Shown: piece by piece, positions 11,301 to 19,440 of the stretch | Layout of the letters: every line of letters begins with the position of its first letter | Position numbering within the stretch: the stretch's first letter is position 1 | Assembly (NCBI RefSeq): GCF_002101815.1 | Contig: NZ_LQPM01000024.1 | Coordinates: forward strand, 124,001-188,000 | DNA length: 64,000 bases | Reading direction: 5' to 3' | From: Mycobacterium paraense | Lineage (GTDB): Bacteria; Actinomycetota; Actinomycetes; Mycobacteriales; Mycobacteriaceae | Program-made: the position numbers and the translations under genes | Notes under the pieces: model-generated | Databases searched by the model: none | Seen by the model: the letters and a program-made list of their open reading frames with translations, nothing else | What the model was told of the DNA's origin: nothing

Positions 11301-11519
11301 ATCGGCGGCATGGGTCTGGAGGGCGCCGTGCGCCTCGGCTTCAGCAAGGAGCTGGCGGCCGAGGCCGATCCCGCGCAGCGCCAGCAGCTGTTCGACAAGC
11401 TCGTGGCGGCGGCCTACCAACACGGCAAGGCGCTGCGCTCGGCCACCACGTTCGAACTCGACGACGTGATCGACCCGGCAGCCTCCCGGGCCTGGATCAC
11501 CAGGCTCCCGGGAGGCTGA
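8316..11519 (+). CDS. Single-chain long-chain acyl-CoA carboxylase (LCC)
   Basis: 1067 aa with all parts of a biotin-dependent carboxylase in one chain. The biotin carboxylase domain (about 1-450) has the ATP-grasp glycine loop IKAVAGGGGRGMRKV and the EVNPRIQVEHTVTEE metal/active site. A linker follows, then the biotin carrier domain with biotinylated K521 in EAMKM. The carboxyltransferase N- and C-halves (about 590-1067) include DTPGFMVGPDAEKEA. Separate AccA/AccD chains are usual in mycobacteria. The single-chain form is known structurally from M. avium subsp. paratuberculosis and carboxylates a broad range of acyl-CoAs with long-chain preference. The start overlaps the ligase stop. The last codons form a hairpin. 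Confidence 0.92.
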   Translation: MSALLIANRGEIALRIIRTATELGIRTVAVYAEDDADSPHVHAADEAIGLPGAGPAAYLNHAELLAAAKNSGAELIHPGYGFLSENAEFAAACASAGYTFVGPAADVLELVGDKPSARAAAVAAGVPVLPATDGPSSVGDIQAFFAAHGGAIMIKAVAGGGGRGMRKVSAADQIEHAYQQCAAEARLGFGEPAVFAEAVLSDARHIEVQVVGAVAGHQTHALALGDRDCSIQRRYQKLVEIAPAQGLSDGLRRALHQAAARLCARVGLRGVATVEFLVAGDRFVFLEVNPRIQVEHTVTEETTGVDLVAAQLAIAGGASYYQLGLPAGIASDGTEVIGEPAARRGIAIQARVNTETFAADGAVVPAAGTLTAFSPPSGPGVRVDTYGRPGLVISPRYDSLLAKVIVHVHGSSVQAAARKARTALGEFGIEGVRTNIDVLRELLCDSQVQSGSVTTDFLDEKLPALAAAALSHQHDVRAAPVELYPGEEALRAQLAGTVIEVAAEGEEIAAGGQVVVLEAMKMQHVLAAPDTLRTVRSLVTPGQVVGTGDPLVVFTRTGAGVDGELYSAAVDLDRPRADLDEVAHRHLLTRDEGRPAAVAKRHARGRRTARENIADLVDPGSFVEYGALAIAAQRSRRTEEDLIANTPADGLVAGLATIGGAEAVVVSYDYTVLAGTQGMRNHAKTDRVFELATRKGLPVVLFAEGGGGRPGDTDVGGHAGLDVPTFRMLAALSGRVPLVSIVSGRCFAGNAALAGVCDVIIATPDANIGMGGPAMIEGGGLGVYPPEAIGPIDVQRHNGVVGMVARDEAHAVALAKQYLSYFQGALAEWEAPDPRLARHVVPENRLRAYDVHRAIASIVDVGSVCELRPDYGVGIVTALVRVEGVAYGLIANSTHHLGGAIDAEAADKAGDFLALCESFRLPVISLCDTPGFMVGPDAEKEAAVRRFGRMFVLGARLTVPLGMIILRKGYGLGAMAMAGGSFRAPRFTVAWPTGEIGGMGLEGAVRLGFSKELAAEADPAQRQQLFDKLVAAAYQHGKALRSATTFELDDVIDPAASRAWITRLPGG
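11480..11517. terminator. GC-rich hairpin over the LCC stop codon
   Basis: An 11-bp arm starting AGCCTCCCGGG (11480-11490) pairs with 11507-11517. Five further inner pairs (CCTGG/CCAGG), a 2-base bulge and a 4-base loop make a stem of 16 bp. No U-tract follows, as is usual for mycobacterial terminators. The site separates the convergent LCC and secreted-protein genes. Confidence 0.6.
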
Positions 11520-11530
11520 GGGGCGAGATG

Positions 11531-11881
11531 CTATCCGTGTCCGGAACCGCAGCCGACGCCCGGCAGGCAGCCGGTGCCGCCCGGCACGCCGCCGGGACCG
11601 GCGAACTGGCCGCCGGAGCCGCAGCCGACGCCGGGGACGCAGCCCTGGCCACCCGGACCCCCGTTGGGCCCTTGGTTCTGGCCGCCGGAACCGCAGTTGC
11701 CGTTGGCGTCGCAGCCGCCGCCGCCCGGGTCGTCCTTGAAGATGACGTGCGTGGGCGCGGGACCGGTAGGCGTCGCGGCGGAAGCAGCCGGGTCCGTCAT
11801 GGCGATCGGCGCGACCGCGATCGCCGCGGCGGCAGCCCCGCCCACTACCAGTCTTTTCGTGAGGGTTAATTTCGTGAACAT
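11531..11881 (-). CDS. Small secreted Gly/Cys-rich protein
   Basis: 116 aa from ATG 11881; the upstream in-frame start at 11953 would precede a second basic region and intrude on the SDR promoter. Signal peptide: basic TKRLVV, hydrophobic AAAAAIAVAPIAM, cleavage at ASA-ATP. The mature part (about 85 aa) is glycine-rich and carries six cysteines in three similar C-x4-5-C units (CDANGNCGSGG, CVPGVGCGSGG, CLPGVGCGSGHG), so it is an internal three-fold repeat built for disulfides. I do not recognise the family. It is exported, small and divergent from fabG. Translation on the opposite strand is also open but lacks a signal or start site. Confidence 0.7.
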   Translation of the reverse strand: MFTKLTLTKRLVVGGAAAAAIAVAPIAMTDPAASAATPTGPAPTHVIFKDDPGGGGCDANGNCGSGGQNQGPNGGPGGQGCVPGVGCGSGGQFAGPGGVPGGTGCLPGVGCGSGHG

Positions 11882-11959
11882 GCCGGTCGCATACCACGGA
11901 CTCACATGTGTAAAACATCCTTGTAGCGAACGAGGCAGTGAACGGGAAGGCACACCGCG

Positions 11960-12723
<764 letters not shown>

Positions 12724-12727
<4 letters not shown>

Positions 12728-13908
12728 GCCCGGAGGCGGACCTCGAGGCGCGGGTCCATAAGCTGCTGGACGAGCACGACCCGGCCACCACCGACGCGCG
12801 CGAATTCCTTGGGGCGCAATACGATGCGGGGCTGGCCTGGGTGCACCTGCCGGAGGGGTTCGGCGGGCTGGGCCTGCCGCGCACAGCCCAGGAACTCGTC
12901 GACGCCGAGCTGGCCGCGGCCGGCGCGCCGGTGGGCGGCACCGTCAAGAACTACATCGGCATGGGCATGGCGGCGCCGACGATCGCGGCGTTCGGGACCG
13001 ACGAGCAGAAGCGAAAGTTCCTGCGCCCGTTGTTCACCGGCGAGCAGATCTACTGCCAGCTGTTCAGCGAGCCCGGCGCCGGCTCGGACCTGGCCGGCGT
13101 CTCCACCCGGGCGGTCCGCGACGGGGACGACTGGATTGTCAACGGGCAGAAGGTGTGGACGTCGCAGGCTCAGCACGCGAGCATGGCCATCCTGGTCGCG
13201 CGGACCGACCCGACGGTGCCCAAGCACGCGGGCCTGACGTACTTCCTGTGCGACATGACCCAGCCCGGCGTGGAGGTCCGTCCGCTCCGCCAGATCACCG
13301 GCGAGGCGGAGTTCAACGAGGTGTTCCTCACCGACGTCCGGGTGCCCGACGCCAATCGGCTCGGCCCGGAGGGCGGCGGCTGGCGCGTCGCGACCACCAC
13401 CCTCAACAACGAGCGCGTCGCCATCGGCACCCGTGCCGGAACGCCACGGGAGGGCGGCCACATCGGCAAGGTCACCAAGGCCTGGCGAACCGAGCCGGGG
13501 CTGCGCGACCCCGCGATGCACGACGAGCTGATGCGGCTGTGGGTGGAGGCGGAGGTGCTGCGGCTGGCCGGTGAGCGGCTGCGTCAGCAGGCCACCGCGG
13601 GCCAGCCGGGCCCGGAGGGTGCGGGCATGAAGGTGGCGTTCGCCCGCCTGGCCCAGGCGATTTCGGGGTTCGAGATCGAGCTGCACGGCGAGGGCGGGCT
13701 GCGCTACGACGACTGGACCATGCGCCGGCCGGAAACGGTCGACCTGGTCGGCCGCGAGCCCGGTTACCGCTACTTGCGGGCCCGCGGCAACTCCATCGAG
13801 GGCGGCACGTCGGAGGTGTTGCGCAACACCATCTCCGAGCGGATCCTCGGCCTGCCGGGCGAACACCGCGTCGACAAGGACCGACCATGGAAGGACCTGG
13901 ACCGGTGA
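12724..13908 (+). CDS. Acyl-CoA dehydrogenase subunit
   Basis: 394 aa; the start overlaps the SDR stop. Acyl-CoA dehydrogenase fold: FAD/substrate segment YCQLFSEPGAGSDLAGVSTRA and the C-terminal EGGTSEVLRNTISERILGLP that contacts FAD. In many mycobacteria such genes come in pairs whose products form heterotetramers for steroid or branched acyl-CoA oxidation, where only one subunit carries the catalytic Glu. The neighbouring gene fits this pairing. The fadE number is not assigned. Confidence 0.85.
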
Positions 13909-14996
13909 GCGACCTGCTGTACTCCGACACCGAGGAGGCGTTGCGGGACAGCGTCCGCGACCTGTTCGCCGAGCGCTGCCCTCCCGAATCGGTGGCCCGC
14001 GCCTACGACCCTGAGCCGCAGGACTTTTCGGCGCTGTGGCGGACGCTGGCCGCGGAGCTCGGGGTGGCCGGGCTGCTGGTGCCCGAAGCGCTCGGCGGTG
14101 CCGGCGCGTCCGCGCGCGAGGCCGCGGTCGTCATGGAGGAGATCGGCCGGGCCGTCGCGCCGGTGCCGTTTTTGTCCAGCGCGGTGCTGGCCACGGTCGC
14201 GCTGCTGGGCGCCGGCGACACGGAAACGGTGTCCGCGCTGGCACGCGGCGAGGTCACCGCGGCGCTGGTGGTGCCCTTGTCCACCGCGCCGGGCGATGCG
14301 GTCGCGGGCGTCACCGGCGGCGCCGCGGGCCTGAGCGGATCGGTCGGCAGCGTCGCGGGCGCCGCGGAGGCCGACGTGCTGGTGGTGCCGGTGGCGGGCC
14401 CGGACGGGCTGGAGTTGCACACCGTTGCCCGCGCCGCGGCGGGCGTGCAGGTGACGCCGGTGCTGGCGCTGGACATGACGAGACCGCTTGCGCGCGTGAG
14501 CTTTTCGGGCGCGGCGTCGTCACCGGTGGGGCCGGCGGGCCCCGCCGTCACCGAGGCGCTGCGCACCGCCGCGGCCCTGCTCGCGTCCGAGCAGCTCGGG
14601 GTGGCCCAGTGGTGTCTCGACACCACGCTGGCCTACGTCAAGCAGCGCAAGCAGTTCGGGCGGGCGATCGGCTCCTACCAGGCGATCAAGCACCGACTGG
14701 CGGACCTGTGGTTCGAGGTCGGAGCGGCGACGGCGGCCGCGCGCTACGCCGCCGACACGTGCGCTCGGGGCGACGACGACGCGGCGGCGGCTGCGGCCAT
14801 CGCGCAGGCCTACTGCAGCGGCATCGCCGTCCACGCCGCCGAGGAGTGCGTGCAACTGCACGGCGGCATCGGCATGACCTGGGAGTATCCGGCGCACCTC
14901 TACCTGAAGCGGGCCAAGAGCGACCAGTTGGCGCTCGGCACCGCCTATCGCCACCGCGCGCTGTTGTCGGGCCTGGTGAACCTGCCGGCCTCGTAA
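13905..14996 (+). CDS. Acyl-CoA dehydrogenase subunit (pair partner)
   Basis: 363 aa from GTG 13905, which overlaps the previous stop (GTGA). An in-frame ATG at 13887 preceded by AAGGA is the alternative. Lower-complexity Ala/Val-rich middle, then the C-terminal four-helix bundle with RKQFGRAIGSYQAIKHRLADLW and CVQLHGGIGMTWEYPAHLYLKRAK, both acyl-CoA dehydrogenase hallmarks. It is probably the second subunit of a heteromeric enzyme with the upstream protein, because two adjacent overlapping fadE-type genes of different length are typical of such pairs. Its 3' end overlaps the convergent PAS gene by 52 bases. Confidence 0.83.
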   Translation: MSDLLYSDTEEALRDSVRDLFAERCPPESVARAYDPEPQDFSALWRTLAAELGVAGLLVPEALGGAGASAREAAVVMEEIGRAVAPVPFLSSAVLATVALLGAGDTETVSALARGEVTAALVVPLSTAPGDAVAGVTGGAAGLSGSVGSVAGAAEADVLVVPVAGPDGLELHTVARAAAGVQVTPVLALDMTRPLARVSFSGAASSPVGPAGPAVTEALRTAAALLASEQLGVAQWCLDTTLAYVKQRKQFGRAIGSYQAIKHRLADLWFEVGAATAAARYAADTCARGDDDAAAAAAIAQAYCSGIAVHAAEECVQLHGGIGMTWEYPAHLYLKRAKSDQLALGTAYRHRALLSGLVNLPAS

Positions 14997-15442
14997 CGCG
15001 GGCCGTCGGTGCTGTGCCACAGCTCGTCGGTGCGGTCGTGGAAGGTGACCAGCGCGATCGTGTCATCGCGGCGCCGCATCGCCGACTTGCTCATGCTGGC
15101 CCACACCGAGTGGCCGGATTTGTGTCGCAGCTCCACGAGGCGTTTCGCGCCCGTGCCGACCAGCGCGACCCAGCCGTCGTCAGCCGGCAGGCGGTAAAAG
15201 AGGTGGTCGAACTCCATCTCGAGCAGCTCGTCACAGGAACGGCCCAGCATGTCGCAGAACGATCCGTTGGCGAACAAGATGGCGCCCAGGCGGTCGACCG
15301 CCAGGGCCGGCGAGGGCAGCCGGTCCAACACGACCAAGGCCGGCATCCGCTGGAGTTCGTCGATCGGACGCTGGTTGGGCGGCCGCGGGCTTCGACGCTC
15401 AATTCGTCGACCGTTGACAGCTGTGGGAATGTTCCCGGTCAC
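14945..15442 (-). CDS. PAS-domain protein
   Basis: 165 aa from GTG 15442; a later ATG at 15346 would still include the whole PAS fold. The single PAS domain (about residues 35-150) has the opening strands PALAVDRLGAILFANGSFCDMLG and the closing strands LVELRHKSGHSVWASMSKSAMRRRDDTIALVTFHDRTD. No kinase, cyclase, GGDEF or DNA-binding domain is attached, so it is a stand-alone sensor module or a partner for another protein. The ligand is not predictable. The gene converges on and overlaps the 3' end of the acyl-CoA dehydrogenase gene. Confidence 0.72.
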   Translation of the reverse strand: MTGNIPTAVNGRRIERRSPRPPNQRPIDELQRMPALVVLDRLPSPALAVDRLGAILFANGSFCDMLGRSCDELLEMEFDHLFYRLPADDGWVALVGTGAKRLVELRHKSGHSVWASMSKSAMRRRDDTIALVTFHDRTDELWHSTDGPRYEAGRFTRPDNSARWR

Positions 15443-15966
15443 GATACCCCCGTCGTTGCCGTGGCATTACGCCCCGAAGCGGGTAGTCGTGCTCATTGCT
15501 AAACACGATTCCAGCAAATGTTAAGGTACGGGCACTAATAAGTCTATAGTTCGCCGTGCCCGCGTTAGCTATTTGTCACATGTTAAATTTTATTTGGGGG
15601 CCAGGCCATCGGATCGACGCGTTTTTCCTAGTCCCGTTTATTAGCTGCACGCTAGGCTCCGACGCCGTTGAAGCGGCGTGCCTGCCTCCTGTCAGCAAAC
15701 TCTTTTGCAGGCCGTCGGCCAACTGTGCGAAAGTGCCAGTGGCCGACGATAGCCGGTGACAGCAAGGGTTTTGGCCGGAAATCGCTAATTTCAGCTCGCG
15801 GGCGCGGCGGCCGACGGGCAAGCTGCTTGCCCTTTCGTGCACGTCGCATTCGGCTGGCGGTGATCGCCAGGTTTCCCTCAAACGGATGAAAACCATTTCG
15901 TCCGGCAAAGGGCTCCGGGCAACGAGGTCGGGCATGCGGCGCGCTTCGCTGCTGCACACTAGCGAA
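15443..15966. other. AT-richer intergenic gap with hairpin
   Basis: 524 bases without a supported gene, between the divergent PAS and glycosyltransferase genes. The stretch 15500-15660 is clearly more AT-rich than its surroundings (for example GTTAAATTTTATTTGG near 15582), which fits promoters or imported DNA. An imperfect 11-bp inverted repeat lies at 15714-15747 (GTCGGCCA...TGGCCGAC arms). Short ORFs on both strands have no homology cue or ribosome-binding site. Confidence 0.5.
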
Positions 15967-17208
15967 ATGCGCGTGTTGCTCTCGACCTACGATTCGCGCG
16001 GCGGCGTCGAGCCGCTGGTCGGGCTGGCCGTGCAGTTGCAGGCGCTCGGCGCGGAGGTGCGCATCTGCGCGCCGCCGGACGAGGAGTTCGCCGAGCGGGT
16101 CGCCGGTCTCGGCGTGCCGCTGGTGCCGTTCGGCGAGTCGGTGCGCGCGATGGTGACCGGCGCGACGCCGCCGACGGAGGCCGATCTGCGCCGCCACATC
16201 GACGAGCTGATCGCCGCGCAGTTCGACACGGTCGCCGCGGCGGCGCAGGGGTGTGACGCGCTGGTGGCGGCGGGCCTGCTGCCGGCCGCGGCCGGCGCGC
16301 GGTCGGTGGCCGAGAAGCTGGGCGTCCACTACGTGTACGCGAGCTATCACCCGGCGGACCTGCCCTCGCCGCACCACCCGCCGCCGTCGTTCTGGCGCGC
16401 GCCGCTGGCGCCGGGCATGGTCGACAACCGGGTGCTGTGGGACCTGGACGCCCGGAACGCGAACGCGCACTTCGGCGCGACGCTGAACCGGCACCGGGCC
16501 GCGATCGGCCTGTCACCGGTCGACAACGTCCGCGACCACGCCTTCACCGGCCGCCCCTGGCTCGCGGCGGACCCCACGCTGGGCCCATGGCCGGAGCCGG
16601 CCGACCTCGACGTGGTCCGGACCGGCGCGTGGCTGCTGCGCGACACCCGCCCGCTCCCGGCCGAGCTGAGGGAGTTCCTGGACGCCGGCGCACCTCCGGT
16701 CTACCTCGGCTTCGGCAGCATGCCCGTGCCGGCGCTGGAGAGCATCGCCCGGGCGGCCATCGAGGCGATCCGGGCGCACGGCCGCCGCGCGCTGCTCGCC
16801 CGCGGCTGGGCCGGCCTGGCCCCGATCGACGACGGGGACGACTGCTTTGCCGTGGGCGAGGTCAACCAGCAGGCGCTGTTCCCCCGTGTTGCCGCGGTCG
16901 TGCATCACGGCGGCGCGGGCACCACGACGACCGCCGCGCTGGCGGGATCGCCCCAGGTGGTGGTGCCGCAGGGGGCCGACCAGCTGTACTGGGCGCGCCG
17001 GGTCGCCGAGCTGGGCATCGGCACCGCGCTGGTGGCGCCGCCGACGGCGGGCGCGCTGTCGGCGATGCTGGCGTCCGCCCTGGCGCCCGAGACCCGCGAG
17101 CGGGCACAGGCCGTCGCCGGCGAGATCCGCACCGACGGTGCGGCCGTGGCCGCGACGCGGCTGCTCGAGGAGGTCGGCGCTCACAGCGCCGCCGGCCCGG
17201 CGCTATAG
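15967..17208 (+). CDS. UGT-family glycosyltransferase (GtfA/GtfB-like)
   Basis: 413 aa from ATG 15967; the in-frame ATG at 15886 would add a 27-residue leader unlike the family. GT-B fold of glycosyltransferase family 1: N-terminal RVLLSTYDSRGGVEPLVGLAVQL, and C-terminal nucleotide-sugar motif with VVHHGGAGTTTTAALAGSPQ and VPQGADQLYWARRV. In MAC this group includes glycopeptidolipid sugar transferases, and in M. tuberculosis Rv1524/Rv1526c. Acceptor and sugar cannot be inferred. It follows the AT-richer gap and overlaps the 3' end of the broken dienelactone hydrolase gene by 6 bases. Confidence 0.85.
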   Translation: MRVLLSTYDSRGGVEPLVGLAVQLQALGAEVRICAPPDEEFAERVAGLGVPLVPFGESVRAMVTGATPPTEADLRRHIDELIAAQFDTVAAAAQGCDALVAAGLLPAAAGARSVAEKLGVHYVYASYHPADLPSPHHPPPSFWRAPLAPGMVDNRVLWDLDARNANAHFGATLNRHRAAIGLSPVDNVRDHAFTGRPWLAADPTLGPWPEPADLDVVRTGAWLLRDTRPLPAELREFLDAGAPPVYLGFGSMPVPALESIARAAIEAIRAHGRRALLARGWAGLAPIDDGDDCFAVGEVNQQALFPRVAAVVHHGGAGTTTTAALAGSPQVVVPQGADQLYWARRVAELGIGTALVAPPTAGALSAMLASALAPETRERAQAVAGEIRTDGAAVAATRLLEEVGAHSAAGPAL

Positions 17209-17953
17209 CGCCGAACCGAACACCTCCGTCATCGCCGCCCAGTGGCGTTCGTCGGCGGCCGGGTCGTAGGGCGGATTGTCCGGGACGGCGAACCCGTGAC
17301 CGGCCGAATACCACTCGATGGTGTGCGGGACGCCGGCCGCCGTCAGCGCCTTTGTCGAGCTGTTCGGCGTGATCGGCGGTGAAGGACGCGTCGTTTTCGG
17401 CGCCACCGACGTACACCGTCGCGGTCATCCGGTCGGCCAGCAGGTGCGGGCTGTCCGCCCCGTCGGTCACCAGCCCGCCGCCGTGGAACGACGCGGCGGC
17501 GGCGACGCGGTCGCCGAGGCGCCCGGCCACCACCACCGAGGTCCGGCCGCCCATGCAGTAGCCGCACACGCCGAACCGCTGGCCGGACACCTCGGGTCGC
17601 GCGGCGAGGTAGTCGAAGAAGGCGCCGGCGTCGCCGGCCATCTTGTCCGGGGTGATGCCGCCGATCATGCCGAACAGGCGCCCGCGTTCCTTGGGGTCGC
17701 TGAACACGGTGGCCATGTCGAACGGGGCCCAGTCGCCGCTGCGGTAGTACACGTCGGGAAGCAGCACCGCATAACCGAATCCGGCCAGCTTGGCCGCCAT
17801 CTGGTCGAAGGTGTCGCGCACCCCGCCGGCATCGCAATACATCACTACTCCTGGCCAGGGGCCGGGGCCCTGGCCATCGGACCCTTCGGGGGTGAACAGC
17901 CCGACGGGGCACGAGCCGTCGGGGGTGGTGACAGTGTCGGTGATCTTCGGCAT
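17203..17953 (-). pseudogene. Dienelactone hydrolase-family gene with frameshift (Rv2765-like)
   Basis: Two frames together give one dienelactone hydrolase of about 249 aa; the span is 751 bases, i.e. 250 codons plus one. Frame 1 (from ATG 17953) covers residues 1-201 with nucleophile motif GYCMGG. Frame 2 (to stop 17203) supplies KALTAAGVPHTIEW and the catalytic-His segment SAGHGFAVPDNPPYD. The break is at the TTT run 17351-17353, where one base fewer restores the frame. Without correction the product loses its catalytic His and reads on antisense to the glycosyltransferase gene. It may be real inactivation or a homopolymer sequencing error. The ortholog adjoins thyA in M. tuberculosis. Confidence 0.8.
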
Positions 17954-18012
17954 GGCATTCGTTCTACTCCTGGTCCGTCGAGCCCAATTTGTCGGCGTCG
18001 ACCCCCGCGCCC

Positions 18013-18041
18013 GGCTTCGCCGCGCTTGCGATCGCCGCTAA
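18013..18041. repeat. Dispersed GC-rich mini-repeat copy
   Basis: Contains GCGCTTGCGATCGCC, the core seen in inverse orientation at 62684-62795 and, with small changes, at 42185-42340. It lies just before the thyA start. Confidence 0.5.
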
Positions 18042-18050
18042 GCTGACCGC

Positions 18051-18851
18051 GTGCCGATCCCGACCCCCTACGAGGACCTGCTGCGCCTGGTGCTCGAGCG
18101 GGGCGCGACGAAATCCGACCGCACCGGCACCGGGACCCGCAGCCTGTTCGGCCAGCAGTTGCGCTACGACCTTGCGGCCGGATTCCCGTTGCTGACCACC
18201 AAGAAGGTGCATCTGAAGTCGGTGGTCTACGAGCTGCTCTGGTTCCTGCGCGGCGACTCCAACGTCGCGTGGCTGCACGAGCACGGCGTCACCATCTGGG
18301 ACGAATGGGCAAGCGAGACAGGCGATCTCGGGCCGATCTACGGCGTGCAGTGGCGGTCCTGGCCGACCCCGTCCGGCGAACACGTCGACCAGATCAGCGC
18401 CGCGCTGGAGCTGCTGCGCACCGACCCGGACTCGCGGCGCATCATCGTGTCGGCGTGGAACGTCGGCGAGATCCCGCAGATGGCGCTGCCGCCGTGCCAC
18501 GCGTTCTTCCAGTTCTACGTGGCCGACGGCAGGCTGAGCTGCCAGCTCTACCAGCGCAGCGCGGACCTGTTCCTCGGCGTACCGTTCAACATCGCCAGCT
18601 ACGCGCTGCTCACCCACATGATGGCCGCCCAGGCCGGCCTGTCGGTCGGCGAATTCGTCTGGACGGGCGGCGACTGCCACATCTATGACAACCACGTCGA
18701 GCAGGTGCGCACCCAGCTCGGCCGCGAACCGCGGCCCTATCCGGAACTGGTTCTGGCGCACCGGGATTCGATCTTCGACTACACCTACGAGGATGTCGTC
18801 GTGAAGAACTACGACCCGCACCCGGCGATCAAAGCACCCGTCGCGGTATGA
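18051..18851 (+). CDS. thyA: Thymidylate synthase
   Basis: 266 aa from GTG. It methylates dUMP to dTMP using methylenetetrahydrofolate and yields dihydrofolate. Catalytic C149 lies in [13 protein letters not shown]; the dUMP phosphate site RRIIVSAWN and the folate-site DCHIYDNH are intact. dfrA follows after 7 bases and regenerates tetrahydrofolate, so the two form a functional operon. The flavin-dependent alternative, thyX, is encoded about 5 kb downstream, so both thymidylate routes exist here, as in M. tuberculosis. Confidence 0.97.
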   Translation: MPIPTPYEDLLRLVLERGATKSDRTGTGTRSLFGQQLRYDLAAGFPLLTTKKVHLKSVVYELLWFLRGDSNVAWLHEHGVTIWDEWASETGDLGPIYGVQWRSWPTPSGEHVDQISAALELLRTDPDSRRIIVSAWNVGEIPQMALPPCHAFFQFYVADGRLSCQLYQRSADLFLGVPFNIASYALLTHMMAAQAGLSVGEFVWTGGDCHIYDNHVEQVRTQLGREPRPYPELVLAHRDSIFDYTYEDVVVKNYDPHPAIKAPVAV

Positions 18852-18858
18852 GCCGCAT

Positions 18859-19356
18859 ATGACGTCGCTGGGTCTGGTGTGGGCTCAGTCGACGTCCGGC
18901 GTCATCGGGCGCGGCGGCGACATCCCGTGGCGGGTGCCCGAAGACCTGGCCCGTTTCAAGCAGGTGACCATGGGGCACACGGTGGTGATGGGCCGGCGGA
19001 CCTGGGAGTCGCTGCCGGCCCGGGTCCGGCCGCTGCCGGGCCGGCGAAACGTCGTGCTGTCGCGGCAGGCCGACTACCGCGCCGACGGGGCGGAGGTGGT
19101 CGGTTCGCTCGAGGCCGCTTCGACAATTTCCGCGTCGGAGGCCGAGACGTGGGTGATCGGCGGCGCGGAGATCTACGTGCTCGGGCTGCCGCTGGCCTCC
19201 CGGTGCGAGGTCACCGAGGTCGAGATCGACCTGGTGCGCGACGACGAGGACGCGATGGCGCCGGCGCTCGACGAGTCGTGGCTGGGCGCGACGGGGGAGT
19301 GGCAGGTCAGCCGCACCGGGCTGCGCTACCGGTTTCACAGCTACCGTCGGGCGTGA
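18859..19356 (+). CDS. dfrA: Dihydrofolate reductase
   Basis: 165 aa, slightly longer than the 159 aa of M. tuberculosis. It reduces dihydrofolate from ThyA to tetrahydrofolate with NADPH. Signature [30 protein letters not shown] with the active-site Asp in the D-I-P-W loop, NADPH loops GRRTWESLP and WVIGGAEIY. The start ATG is 7 bases after thyA; the gene is probably co-transcribed and translated from its own site. Confidence 0.96.
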   Translation: MTSLGLVWAQSTSGVIGRGGDIPWRVPEDLARFKQVTMGHTVVMGRRTWESLPARVRPLPGRRNVVLSRQADYRADGAEVVGSLEAASTISASEAETWVIGGAEIYVLGLPLASRCEVTEVEIDLVRDDEDAMAPALDESWLGATGEWQVSRTGLRYRFHSYRRA

Positions 19357-19440
19357 GTTGCCCGGCGCGGCCGTGACATACTCGGACGCGGGGTCGGTAT
19401 CGCCGGGGTTTTTCACCAGACGTTGCCAGGAGGGGGAATT

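Noticed and set aside
15576-15959. Short ORFs in the AT-richer gap
   Set aside because: No coherent composition, start site or motif on either strand.
16862-17206. Long leftward ORF continuing antisense to the glycosyltransferase
   Set aside because: Produced by the frameshift in the dienelactone hydrolase; the sequence after residue 201 has no family pattern, while the other frame restores it.
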